Under the pieces are notes generated by a model. The model searched no databases, was not told the DNA's origin, and saw only the letters and a program-made list of their open reading frames with translations. Below, piece by piece: positions 32,078 through 43,377 of a stretch of 64,000 bases of DNA. The stretch spans positions 2,161,001 through 2,225,000 of the forward strand of contig JAUIRK010000855.1 in NCBI GenBank assembly GCA_030549495.1. Reading direction: 5' to 3'. This DNA is from Nectonema munidae. Lineage: Eukaryota; Nematomorpha; Nectonematoida; Nectonematidae. The translations under genes and the position numbers were made by a program. How positions within the stretch are numbered: position 1 is the first letter of the stretch; each line of letters starts with the position of its first letter.

Positions 32078-32986
32078 TCAATCAAAAAAGTGAACAGGCA
32101 GTTCACTTCTCTTTAAAAAACTTTCTTGAGTTCCATTCCTTGTAACTGATTGGGAAGCGATGTAACAAGCCTTTTCCAAGCATTTCTTGATGGGCCATTC
32201 TGCAAACTTGGCAATGAATGTGGTGAATGACCCTAAAAAGGCGTCGCCAGCACCACTAGAGTCTACGACCTCAACAACCGGAGCCTCGACGAATTCTTTC
32301 GTTTCAAAGTTGGTGAATGTAACTCCTTCTTTGTCTGTTACAAGAACACTGGAAACTCCACTTTCTTTAAAGAACTCAAGGGCAGCATCCATGTTCGTTT
32401 TTCGAGAGATGGTTAGAGCTTCACACAAATTCATGCACAAAATGTCCGTGTGAGTGAAAAACTCTGGATCCACGATCTCCGGAATAGGAGAAGGATTCCA
32501 AATGCTTCTCTTTGAAAACTGCTTTGCTAGCTTGAGCGCTTTCAACGTTGCATTCGGATCAATCTCATTTTGACAGACGATGACCTTCGACTTGGAAAAC
32601 AATTCAGCATTCCTTGCAATATCTTCGCTTTTAAGGCACTGGTTGGAGTTGGGAGAGACAACGATGAAATTTTCACCTTTTTCGTTGATCAAAATAACCG
32701 CTTTTCCCGTCTCACACTCCGGCACTTCTTTCAAATGCGAAACGTTAACACCTTCTGCTTTCAATTTTAGGATATAAGCTGCAGCATCTTGATCACTTCC
32801 AAGCGCTGAAATGAGAGCAGCTAGGCCACCAACTCTGCAAGAAGATATCGCCTGGTTTCCGGCCTTTCCTCCAAAGCCCTTTTGAAAGTTTTTCGCTAGA
32901 ACAGTATGGCCCACTGTAGGAAAGGAATGCAGTCTGTAGGTATTATCTACGTTACAAGCTCCAACAAACAAAACGTCAAAAGCCAT
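32078..32986 (-). CDS. RBKS: Ribokinase, intronless
   Basis: A 302-residue PfkB-family sugar kinase that phosphorylates ribose to ribose 5-phosphate using ATP, feeding the pentose phosphate pathway and nucleotide synthesis in the cytosol. Motifs in order: VGACNVDNTYRLHSFPTVG (residues 7-25, substrate N and D), KGFGGKAGNQA (about 36-46, the ribose-binding GGKxxNQA loop; relatives have G where this has the second A), LISALGSDQDAA (about 58-69), SIWNPSPIPEI (about 165-175), VLVTDKEGVTF (about 215-225) and VDSSGAGDAFLGSF (about 241-254, anion hole and catalytic D). The C-terminal SVTRNGTQESF matches the family's end. Length is close to the usual 300-325. There is no intron, stop or frameshift, so it looks functional. 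It may be a retrocopy or an ancestrally intronless gene. The start codon is preceded at once by a CA dinucleotide repeat. Confidence 0.95.
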   Translation of the reverse strand: MAFDVLFVGACNVDNTYRLHSFPTVGHTVLAKNFQKGFGGKAGNQAISSCRVGGLAALISALGSDQDAAAYILKLKAEGVNVSHLKEVPECETGKAVILINEKGENFIVVSPNSNQCLKSEDIARNAELFSKSKVIVCQNEIDPNATLKALKLAKQFSKRSIWNPSPIPEIVDPEFFTHTDILCMNLCEALTISRKTNMDAALEFFKESGVSSVLVTDKEGVTFTNFETKEFVEAPVVEVVDSSGAGDAFLGSFTTFIAKFAEWPIKKCLEKACYIASQSVTRNGTQESFLKRSELPVHFFD

Positions 32987-32988
32987 CG

Positions 32989-33006
32989 GTGTGTGTGTGT
33001 GTGTGT
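32989..33006. repeat. GT/CA dinucleotide repeat abutting the ribokinase start codon
   Basis: A nine-unit GT run ends three bases from the ribokinase ATG (on the minus strand: CACACA..CCG then ATG). It would lie in the 5' UTR and could vary in length between individuals. Confidence 0.85.
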
Positions 33007-33009
33007 TGA

Positions 33010-34500
33010 CGCCAAATTAAAACATCAGGTTCTAGTGAATACTCATTCAGTGCTTTTCTGCAAAACACAACGTACATTTATTTTATTCCGACAAAAATCA
33101 ATATGGTATGCATAGACTTTATTCTTTCTAACTTCATTTAAATCTTATCAGTATAATCTCTGAAATTGTCAACTTCATTTTAGAGTTTTTAAATTATGTA
33201 TGATATTTTTTTATTAAATATTAATGAAAATGAGGAAGATGATTTTACTGATTTAATTCAAAAGAAATGAAATTTTCTTTGGTTTCGTTTTAAAAAATAA
33301 TAATACTATTTCACGGTAGTTAAATTCTTTGACGCTCATGTCAAAAACTGTCAATCAATATCAAATGTTCATTTAATATATAATATATATTTAATATATT
33401 TTCCTACATAAATTTTTGTTTAGTTTGGTATTTTAAATTCTGAATAATTTTTTTACCTTAAAAGAGACGTTTTTTTGAAAATTGAAAAGAAATAAAAATA
33501 TCGTCTGCGTTTGAGTTTGGATTGAGAAGGAGATAAAAAAAGTAATTGAGAGAAAATAAAAAGTAAGGAAGAATTTAATGTATACTTTTTGTCATTAAAA
33601 GCAACTACTAAAAAACGACGTCAACAAAAAAAATGGATTCAGAAATATCTGTAGTGAAAAGACAACTTTTCAGAAAAATGAAAAAGAAAGCAGATGATAT
33701 TTAAAAGATATTTTAAAAATCTGGCCTTCAAAGGTTTAAGAAGGAAAGGAGATTTTTTGAAAAATGAGAGCTTACATCATAAATATCAATTTTGTCAACA
33801 AAATTTAGCTTTTTAAAAATATATTATGTAATTTACTAGTTATTTATGAATGGCACCTTTGAGCTATCCAAGTCATTGCTATTTCAATCATAAAATATAA
33901 GTAAGGAATTACCTTAAAATGGCCACACCGAACTTTACGTGATAAGTGTGGTCAAATTTATCGGCTTTAGGATTAAAGCTTAGAAATTTTAGAAACGTAT
34001 ATTATACGATTTTTAAATTTTACTTAAAATTATTGTTATTTGTAAGCAGCTAAAGAAAATTGAAATATAGATACTAAGAAGAATTATTTTTACATACATA
34101 TATGACAAAGATACAATAAAGACAAAAACATTAAATTATAGAACAAAATTGAAAAAAAATCTTAAGCTAAAATAAAAATCTGAGATTACTGAAAATAAAG
34201 GCTGTATAGATTTTGCATAGGATGGCAGAAAAAAGTTCATAAGAACAGCTGGTATTCTATACCAACCAATCAAAAAATAGGAAATAATAAAAAGTATTGA
34301 CAAAATAAGTGAATGGAAATGGAATATTGAGAAAAAGTGAAAATGTGCAAAGAATGTGAAAATAAACGTGATTATGTTAAATAACGCATCCTGGTATTAT
34401 CTGTAAATCTGTTATAAAAAATGAAAGTTTGAAACGACATATCTTATTTAAAAATGAACTAAAAACTTCTCCTTAACAATCGTATAAGGTAAAAAAAACA
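33010..34500. other. AT-rich spacer
   Basis: The ribokinase promoter must be at the left of this stretch, but no motif can be asserted. Nothing else recognised. Confidence 0.5.
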
Positions 34501-35422
34501 TGATTGAGTTGAGTATTCCAAAGATTGCAAATTCTGAATTTTAGGGAAGTATTGGATTTATGAAGTCTGTATCTTGAAAAGACATGTCGACTTTCTCAAA
34601 GAATAGTTTTAGATTTCATTGTTTATACCCAACCAGTCAGAAAAGGTAACAAGTAGGAAGTTATGGAAAAATTTGGAAACAAAAAGTGCTAACCGAAGTT
34701 TATAAAGTAATTCAGCGTTCAGTATCCAAAACGTGTAAAAAAATATCAGAGGGGTGGAAAGAAGGTCACTTGTTGAAAATAATTCAAATGGCTTTTCTGA
34801 GCACATCGAATATTATTACACTTCGAGGTGCTCCAGTTTTCAACACCATAGATAAGATGGGGTACAGAAAGGGATTTATTAATTAATATTTTAATTTTCA
34901 AAGGAATTTTATTTTTGAAAAGCTTTAATTTTGCAATAACAGAATTTAGTTTGGCCAAAACATGAAAATGATGCATTCTACAATTAAGCTTTTTATCAAT
35001 GACAAGGCCTAAGAAATTAAATGATCCAACAAAATGAAAGCAAATAAACCAAATGACTTACAGACTTTATGAAGGTCATTTATATAAACATTGAACAAAA
35101 GAGGGCGGAGGAATGACCTTGCAGGACACAACAATTTACAAGAAGAAATTTAGACAGACTATCATTGGCATACGCACACACACACACATTGAAATCCATC
35201 ACTTAAATAGGATCTCATAAACTTACATGCTTTAGAATCAAAACCAAATTTCAGAAGTTTAAAAATCAAAAGAGAATGGGAGACTGAGTCAACTGCATTC
35301 GATAAATCGAAAAAAAGAGAATGCAGGTCTTTTATACGAAAAATCTTGTTTCCGTTATACGTAGCTAAGATTTGTTCCCTGAGTTTTGTAAGGATTGAGA
35401 ATCACTGAACAAAATTTGCATT
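34500..35422 (-). pseudogene. Decayed non-LTR retrotransposon RT fragment
   Basis: On the minus strand, near 35340-35200: LHSLFFDLSNAVDSVSHSLL then FKLLKFGFDSKACKFMRSYL, the 'FxDLSKAFDxVxHxxLLxKL' RT block. Near 35120-35070: RPLLFNVYINDLHKV, the 'GPLLFxIYINDL' block. Near 34970-34830: LNSVIAKLKLFKNKIPLKIK then VPHLIYGVENW, the thumb region. The YADD block is missing. A (CA)n run interrupts it at about 35174-35188. The hAT nest at 35431 split this LINE, and its upstream part should continue on the right of 40270, but only a few poorly matching residues can be seen there. Confidence 0.68.
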
Positions 35423-35789
35423 ATCTAAGACAGGGTTGTCCAACTTTTGGGGCGCGCGCTTCGCAGGAAAGTGTTGCGGCGCAGTTTCTTTTTCACTTGC
35501 CTTGTCTTCCATACCAGATGTAAAGTAAAACATGTACAGTAAATGAACCTTTTTTTATCATAAAAATATTGCCGGGTATTAAAGAAGCAAGATGTGAAAT
35601 ACGAAAAGAAAGAGGGAAATTTTGAGAAACGTTAGTAGACAGGAAACCTTAAAAATAATTGACAAGTATGATTAAGAACAAACCTTAAAATATTCGTAAA
35701 AAATATTTAAAGAAGTATATTAAGGAAGCTTTTTATTAATAAATTTTTTAATAAAAACAACTACAGTTTAATTAAAATTCAGGGGATGG

Positions 35790-37556
35790 GTGTGCCGCAT
35801 TTTGGAAATGCCCTTTGTGTCAATGTCAACTGAGGTTAGGCTAAACGAAGGCGGCTTCGAGAGTGTTTGATTAAGTAGTTCCTCTCTTTGGATTTAACCG
35901 ACTCATTGCGGAAAATGCTGCTTCACAAAGGTAGGTACTTCCAAACATGACACAAGTGCAATCCAAAACGCGAAATTAGGATATGCGTTCAGAAAGAAGA
36001 GGCCAAAATTGAGTGATTGGCAGTGTATCTTTGCTTAATAAAAACCGTCTCTTTGCAAGTCACACAACTCAAGCTGCAAATCTTCATCGGCTTCTGATAT
36101 ATTAATAGTCAGCGGAGCATTGAATACATTGAAGTTTTTCTCAAGGCGCTGAAAATCTTTAAATCGCTTGTTGAAGTCTTCAATCAGGGTATCAAGAGTT
36201 TCAACAAAGCAGCAGAAGTTATTGTCCTCTATTTCTCTAGAAATAACATCACAACTTGGAAAGTGAAGTAGAATGTTACTTTGCAGATTACTTTTGAAGA
36301 GGCATAATTTGTTGCGGAAGCCATCTACGAAACCATACAGAGAAGAGATTGTTTGATTCTTACCCTGTAAATTTAAATTGAGCGTATTCAGATGCTGAGT
36401 AATATCAGTGAGGAATGCTAGACCTTTCAGAAAGTTGACGTCTTTCAATAAACCTTTAAACCCATCAGTGTCTACACTCAGTTCTTCTAAAAAGTTTAGA
36501 ATCTCATTACGCAGACTGAAGAACTGCTGCAGACATTTCCCAGCACTGAGCCAACGAACAGTAGAATGGAGTGAAACGTCAGAAAATTCTGTATCTAAAT
36601 CTCTCAAGAAATCAACAAATAGACGATGTCTCAACGCTTTATTACCGCCTCTAATGAAATTAATAATTTTGAATACATGCTGCATTACATCAGATAAACG
36701 TATACAGCGACTAGATAACGATTCTTGATGAATAATGCAATGAAACATTGGGCAGTCAACTCCAGCATCTCTCAAGTACGCTTTCAGCCCCCTTTTAGCT
36801 CCAGTCATTGATTTGGCACCATCTGTAACAATGCAAGAGCATTTCTGAAAGCCCCCATATTTGCTCACTAAAGAATTTAGCGCTTCATAAACATCAGATC
36901 CTTTCGTAGTGGTAAAAGTGGGATTAAGCCGAGTAACTCCTCACTGACATTAAACTGTGAATCAATACTTCTAACAAAAATAATCAACTGACTGACATCC
37001 CTTATATCTGTGCTTTCATCAAGAGCGAGAGAAAAATAAACAGATTGCTGAATTTGATTCTTGACCTTCTCCTGAACAAAATTGCTAAGCTCATCAACAC
37101 GTCTGGCAACAGTTTGATGCGAGAGTGGAATTTTTCAAACTCACGAGCTGCATCTTTAAAGCCCATGGCCTTTCCCATAGCTATTGCACATCGCTTGATG
37201 AGATCACCGTCAGCGAATGCCTTTTTTGATTTGGCCATCAAAAGTGATACATCATAAGAAGCAATGGTTGTAGAAGACGAAGGCTTCACTAATTGGAAAA
37301 TCTTTTCTTGACGCGCACGCAGGTTTGATTTGAGATCTTTGAGTAGGACTCGCCGCGCCTCACCAGTGTATTTATCATATCCAGTGACATGAAGAGTGCT
37401 GTAATGTCGTTGTACATTGTACTCTTTCATAACAGATATTATGTCATTACAAATTAAACATAAAACTCGACCACTTTGTTCTTTCACCAGGAATCTCAAT
37501 TCCCAACTATCCTTGAACTGACGCTTTTCATCAGAGATTTTTCTTTTCTGAGCCAT
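35790..37556 (-). pseudogene. hAT transposase of the inserted copy (ZBED5/SCAND3-like, BED finger)
   Basis: Starts at 37556 with MAQKRKISDEKRQFKDSWEL. The BED finger follows (CLICN, then YNVQRHYSTLH with the H pair), then a basic helix (LLKDLKSNLRARQEK). A frameshift in the TTTTT run near 37133 ends the first frame (to 37002), and a second near 36910 separates it from the frame 36868-36035. That frame has CIVTDGAKSMTGAKRGLKAY (catalytic D), MFHCIIHQESL (C..H), STVRWLSAGKCLQQFFSLRN and a long helical region to LQLELCDLQRDGF. The C-terminal dimerisation part is frameshifted after 36035 but can be traced to about 35790. The gene is close to full length and only a few single-base indels keep it from being open. 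Confidence 0.88.
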
Positions 37557-37817
37557 CGTAAAAATGTGGCACTAAGTCTGAAATGAAAAAAAAAGTATGT
37601 GATATAGAGGATTAAGTAAAACTAAAATTATATAAGATTAAATAATATTCCAATTCAAATTTAAATAAAGTTTAGGAAGAAACAACTTTTTTCAAAGTAA
37701 CTCAATAAATGTCTAAATAATACTAATTTTCAAAGGTTTTCTAGAAAAGACCGCGGGCCGCATTGAAGGGGGTCGCGGGCCGCATGCGGCCCGCGGGCCG
37801 CGGTTTGGACAACCCTG

Positions 37818-38298
37818 TTCTAGAGAAATAGAGGACAATAACTTCTGCTGCTTTGTTGAAACTCTTGATACCCTGATTGAAGACTTCAACAAGCGATTTA
37901 AAGATTTTCAGCGCCTTGAGAAAAACTTCAATGTATTCAATGCTCCGCTGACTATTAATATATCAGAAGCCGATGAAGATTTGCAGCTTGAGTTGTGTGA
38001 CTTGCAAAGAGACCGGTTTTTATTAAGCAAAGATACACTGCCAATCACTCAATTTTGGCCTCTTCTTTCTGAACAGCATTATCCTAATTTACGCCGTTTT
38101 GGATTGCACTTGCTGTCAATGTTTGGAAGTACCTACCTTTGTGAAGCAGCATTTTCCGCAATGAAGTCGGTTAAATCCAAAGAGAGGAATCTACTTAATC
38201 AAACATCTCTCGAAGCCTGCCTTCGTTTAGCCTTAACCTCAGTTGACATTGACACAAAGGAGCTAATTTCCAAAATGCAGGCACACCCATCCCACTGA
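37818..38298 (+). pseudogene. Inverted C-terminal half of the host-copy hAT transposase
   Basis: This plus-strand piece carries the part missing from the copy at 38681-40262. It starts at the same codon region where that copy stops (SREIEDNNFCC), continues through DLQRDRFLLSKDTLPITQFW, and ends with the intact hAT dimerisation motif LCEAAFSAMKSVKSKERNLL and LEACLRLALT. The last 380 bases to 38680 are the terminal non-coding part of the element in reverse orientation. It is open from 37981 to 38298. Confidence 0.88.
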
Positions 38299-38680
38299 AT
38301 TTTAATTAAACTGTATGTTGTTTTTATTAAAAAATTTATTAATAAAAATGCTTCCTTAATATACTTCTTTAAATATTTTTTACGAATATATTTAAGGTTT
38401 GATTCTTAATCATACTTGTCAATTATTTTTAAGGTTTCCTAGTCTACTAACGTTTCTCAAAATTTCCACTCTTTCTTATTCGTAATATTCACATCTTAGC
38501 TTCTTTAATACCCGGCAATATTTTTTATGATAAATATAAAGGTTCATTTACATGTACATGTTTTACTTTACATCTGGTATGGTAAGACAAGGCATATGTA
38601 GAAAAATGTAAACTGCGGCCCGCAATCTACTTTCCTTTGCCGAATGCGGCCCGCGTCCCCATAAAGTTTGGACAACCCTG

Positions 38681-40001
38681 CTCTAGAAATAACATCACAA
38701 CTTGGAAAGTGAAGTAGAATGTTACTTTGCAGATTACTTTTGAAGAGGCATAATTTGTTGCGGAAGCCATCTACGAAACCATACAGAGAAGAGATTGTTT
38801 GATTCTTACCCTGTAAATTTAAATTGAGCGTATTCAGATGCTGAGTAATATCAGTGAGGAATGCTAGACCTTTCAGAAAGTTGACGTCTTTCAATAAACC
38901 TTTAAACCCATCAGTGTCTACACTCAGTTCTTCTAAAAAGTTTAGAATCTCATTACGCAGACTGAAGAACTGCTGCAGACATTCCCAGCACTGAGCCAAC
39001 GAACAGTAGAATGGAGTGAAACGTCAGAAAATTCTGTATCTAAATCTCTCAAGAAATCAACAAATAGACGATGTCTCAACGCTTTATTACCGCCTCTAAT
39101 GAAATTAATAATTTTGAATACATGCTGCATTACATCAGATAAACGTATACAGCGACTAGATAACGATTCTTGATGAATAATGCAATGAAACATTGGGCAG
39201 TCAACTCCAGCATCTCTCAAGTACGCTTTCAGCCCCCTTTTAGCTCCAGTCATTGATTTGGCACCATCTGTAACAATGCAAGAGCATTTCTGAAACCCCC
39301 ATATTTGCTCACTAAAGAATTTAGCGCTTCATAAACATCAGATCCTTTCGTAGTGGTAAAAAGTGGGATTAAGCCGAGTAACTCCTCACTGACATTAAAC
39401 TGTGAATCAATACTTCTAACAAAAATAATCAACTGACTGACATCCCTTATATCTGTGCTTTCATCAAGAGCGAGAGAAAAATAAACAGATTGCTGAATTT
39501 GATTCTTGACCTTCTCCTGAACAAAATTGCTAAGCTCATCAACACGTCTGGCAACAGTTTGATGCGAGAGTGGAATTTTTTCAAACTCACGAGCTGCATC
39601 TTTAAAGCCCATGCCTTTCCCATAGCTATTGCACATCGCTTGATGAGATCACCGTCAGCGAATGCCTTTTTTGATTTGGCCATCAAAAGTGATACATCAT
39701 AAGAAGCAATGGTTGTAGAAGACGAAGGCTTCACTAATTGGAAAATCTTTTCTTGACGCGCACGCAGGTTTGATTTGAGATCTTTGAGTAGGACTCGCCG
39801 CGCCTCACCAGTGTATTTATCATATCCAGTGACATGAAGAGTGCTGTAATGTCGTTGTACATTGTACTCTTTCATAACAGATATTATGTCATTACAAATT
39901 AAACATAAAACTCGACCACTTTGTTCTTTCACCAGGAATCTCAATTCCCAACTATCCTTGAACTGACGCTTTTCATCAGAGATTTTTCTTTTCTGAGCCA
40001 T
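38681..40001 (-). pseudogene. N-terminal half of the host-copy hAT transposase
   Basis: The sequence agrees with 36235-37817 with no substitutions found, only five single-base indels. It begins MAQKRKISDEK at 40001 and stops at the inserted-target codon (CDVISR). Indels fall at different places from those in the other copy. Here the frame breaks near 39615 (one G fewer), 39295 and 38983, but the stretch 39636-39250 is open and shows SVYFSLALDESTDIRDVSQL with the first catalytic D, which the other copy frameshifts. Confidence 0.88.
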
Positions 40002-40270
40002 CGTAAAAATGTGGCACTAAGTCTGAAATGAAAAAAAAAGTATGTGATATAGAGGATTAAGTAAAACTAAAATTATATAAGATTAAATAATATTCCAATT
40101 CAAATTTAAATAAAGTTTAGGAAGAAACAACTTTTTTCAAAGTAACTCAATAAATGTCTAAATAATACTAATTTTCAAAGGTTTTCTAGAAAAGACCGCG
40201 GGCCGCATTGAAGGGGGTCGCGGGCCGCATGCGGCCCGCGGGCCGCGGTTTGGACAACCCTGATCTAAGA

Positions 40271-41400
40271 CATCTAAATGCCAATAAATTGAACATTGGA
40301 ATTATAATAACACTTATTCCAACACGTAAAAATCTTATTTTATGAATGTTATCTAAAAGAAGTCCAAGTTATAAAGGTCAACAAAAATCAATTTTTATCA
40401 ATAGGTCAATTTTTTAATTAATAGTCCATTTTAAGTAATTTAGATTCTGTATTTCGGGATGTTCAAAAGAAAAGATAACATTTATTATATCTTCACGTGT
40501 ATGATCTGATGTTGGTGTACTTTTTTTCTCTTTTCACCCTGTTTGTTTTTTAGTTTGTGTGTGTGTGATTAAAAAAATTCTTCTTTTTTTTTCTTTCTTT
40601 ATAATTTATAATTTCAATTATTTTTTTGGTTTATTTTTTTATTTATCTAGCTGGACAGATCATAAGGATAGTCACGATGGGAAATCGAACCCAGAAAAAC
40701 CGGATTGAGAGGCAGCCGATTTACAAGATATCGATTTATTAAAAAGAGAGATAGAACTAAAAAAAATTTTCTCAACCTGTCCCCTACCCAATTGTCAAGA
40801 GGCCTTGTTCATATCAAATGAAAAAGTTAGGTCAGTTGATTACTCTCTATCGAGATGCTTTTGTATAGAAACAAAAAAAAAGAAAAAATCTTTTAAATCG
40901 AAACAAAATTTATAGAAAAATGTATTTTGAATTATAAAAAAATTCATTAAAAATATTAACACTTTTCAACAAAATTTTGATATTATCTGTAGTTAACTTT
41001 ATAACTTAAGTTTAGGCTTATATTACTTTTGAACGGGGATTTGTGGATAAATATTCAGTCTGAATATCATATTATCTGATAATAAAATAAAAGATATGAT
41101 GAAAAGCCTAAGATCATCAAGAAGCTTCTTCAATCAGAATGATTTAGAAGCGGGTAAAACCCGTTCAAAATAAAATCCTTAAAAAAGTTTTTCGAACACA
41201 GATTGCAGAAACCAAATTTCTCATGAAAGAAGAGCTACCAAGAAAGGATCATCATCATATAATGAATAGCATAATGTATAAAGTATAGAAGAAATGACGT
41301 AGAGCCTTCCAAATGATAACAAATTTGTAACCAAAACGAAGGAGGACCTATCGAGATACCTAATTTAATTAAACACCCAAACTTGGTTTATTAAATAAAT
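40271..41400. other. Spacer with LINE relic and tRNA-like relic
   Basis: The first 100 bases are the disrupted continuation of the LINE split by the hAT nest. A B-box-like GGGTTCGATTTCC on the minus strand near 40690 resembles a tRNA-derived SINE. A short GT run lies at 40556-40567. The rest is AT-rich without a gene. Confidence 0.4.
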
Positions 41401-42210
41401 TAAGAAAATAATTAGCACAGAAATACTGCAAGTATATTTGACATTGATTGACAGGTTTAATCAATTTTTTGACAAGTTTAATTGATTTGTCATAAATAAT
41501 GAACATCACCACTAAATTCTACATACTTAAAAATTGTATATATATTATGTATAAAAATTTTTTTATAAGAATAAAAATTTTAATTTTAACATGGCCTGTC
41601 ATATTTAAATAATTTTTGACAGCTTTGATTTATTTCGATAAAAAATGGACATCAGTACTCATTTCAGCATACTTAAAAATAGGTTATCACCTTCTTGCTT
41701 GCCTTTCCTCCAGAGCCCCTTTGAAAGCTTTTTGCTAAAACAGTAATGTAAAAAACTATATAATAAGTATTTCAATATAAGATTTAATTTTGACCTGAGC
41801 TGTGATATATAAATCAATTTTTTGACAGGTTTTATTGATTTTGATAAAAATGGACACCACCATTAAATTCTACATACTTGAAAATGGGAATATATGTGTT
41901 TAAAAACTTTTTTAAGAATAAAAATTTCAATTTTGACATGGGCTATCATATTTAAATAATGAGAAAGTCACATGTGAAAGGTAATTTATTGAGGGGAAAA
42001 TTTTTTTGGGTGAATTAATCACCAAAAGTTTGTTTATTAAATTTAAATAAGACAGTATTTTTATGCCAAAATATGTGAAATTCTAATATATTTTTAAGTT
42101 TACATATCCCGCATTGATTGACAGTTTTGAAAGATTTTTTGACGGGTTTGATTGATTTTCATGAAAAATGAAAGACATCATCATATTCACAATCAATTTT
42201 TTAGTGGGTT
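41400..42210. repeat. Degenerate tandem repeat array
   Basis: Blocks recur in the same order: TTGACAGGTTTAAT-like, then a 'tttgat..aaaaatggacatca' block, then TTCTACATACTTAAAAAT, then AATTTTAATTTTAACATGG and TGTCATATTTAAATAA. They recur from about 41440, 41600, 41810 and 42110, so the unit is roughly 170-300 bp and highly diverged. A ribokinase-like fragment sits between units at 41701-41747. Confidence 0.65.
41701..41747 (-). pseudogene. Short ribokinase gene fragment
   Basis: 45 bases agree with the ribokinase gene at about 32862-32906 at 40 of 45 positions, and all five differences are transitions. The segment corresponds to the LAKNFQKGFGGKA loop region, one of the most conserved in the family. 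Nothing of the gene is visible on either side, so it is a captured or residual fragment rather than a full pseudogene. Confidence 0.65.
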
Positions 42211-43370
42211 CATATTCAATATTTTAGGGAAAAAAGGGATGGGGCAAAATAGAGTGAATGAAATGAACAAATTTCTTCTTATATTATTTTCAAGCTGGAG
42301 TAAAGAAGATTGCAATATTTTAGATGTGGAAGGGAGAAAGTAAAGTTTCGAAGGAAAATAATCTTTGGAATTTAGGAAGACAGCAAAAAGTGTAGATATC
42401 TTTGTTATCAAATATTTTATATGGGGAAACGAAGAAAGAAAATGAGATAAGAAAATATCTAAAGAAAAATGATGAAACCAACGCGCTCAAGCTGAAAGTT
42501 ACAACAAGCATTAACTTTTCGAGATAAAGTATGCTAATTTTGAGTGAGAAAGAAGCGCATATTTACATTTATCAGGATGCAACAACTTCTGAATGTTAGA
42601 GAGGAACCCGAAGAATCTGTATTAGAAATAAGAGCACTATCATTCGCGTAGAAAATGGACGCACATTATAGTTATGAAAAGCAATATGCTTAAAGATAGA
42701 GGAGGAATAGGAAAGGATTGCGGAGTGATTGAACTTTGCAGAAAATATGGGATACGGAAGAGTTAGAACCATTATGATTGTAACATAATATATGTTGATT
42801 TCATCGTTAATTGTTTTTATTATATTTTATTTAATTCTTTTTATTATATTTTATGCAAATAAGTGTTAAATCTATTTTATTCATATCATGCTAATTTATA
42901 CCATCACAATGCTGTACTTTAATCCTATCTAAGCCACACTTCTTTTTACACTAAGAAGACCTTGCAACTTTACATCATATCCGATTTGTTTTCTGACAGT
43001 TTCAAGCAATATACATGGGAAAAACTTCTTGGAAGCAATGTTTCTAAAGTAAGGCTAGAGAAGGAGCCAGAAGAGCCCTGGAAACGTCATCAAAAGATTC
43101 CTGCATATTTCTTTTTTGTTTAATAAATTCATAACTACGCTACAATTCGCGTAACAATGATATAACCCATTATAATATATATTATATTTCATAGTGAGGA
43201 GAAAAGAAACTTTTGAAAAAGCATAATTTTTTTAAAAAAATTCAAAAATACGAGAGTATATGGGATTGGACGAAAGTTATTCAAAGAATCAGAAGATTTA
43301 TTACACGTCAGAATAAGTAAAATAAACTTTACTGCAATTCAAAGCATCTGTAATCTCGTCTAACTGGAGG
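42211..43370. other. AT-rich spacer
   Basis: Short opposing frames at 42152-42511 overlap each other and look random. A TTTTTATTATATTTTAT segment is repeated near 42815 and 42838. No gene recognised. Confidence 0.5.
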
Positions 43371-43377
43371 AAGATTT

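Larger units (their letters stand above)
35431..40262. mobile_element. Nested and inverted Buster-type hAT elements
   Basis: The outer ends are CAGGGTTGTCCAAC.. at 35431 and ..GTTGGACAACCCTG-type at 40262, flanked by a perfect 8-bp duplication, ATCTAAGA, at 35423-35430 and 40263-40270. This fits the nnnTAnnn pattern of Buster-group hAT elements. Two internal ends (..GGACAACCCTG at 37817 and 38680) divide the block into three: 35431-37817, a complete copy with its gene on the minus strand; 37818-38680, half a copy with its gene on the plus strand; and 38681-40262, the other half with its gene on the minus strand. The inner duplication appears as TTCTAGAG at 37818 and CTCTAGAA at 38681, which are reverse complements. 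This is what an insertion into CTCTAGAA followed by inversion of one side would give. Confidence 0.85.

Noticed and set aside
32187-33115. Plus-strand frames across the ribokinase gene
   Set aside because: Antisense shadows; the minus strand carries the full kinase.
35174-35188. CA repeat as regulatory element
   Set aside because: A simple repeat inside a dead LINE, with no gene next to it.
36408-36728. Plus-strand 106-residue frame
   Set aside because: Shadow of the hAT transposase on the other strand.
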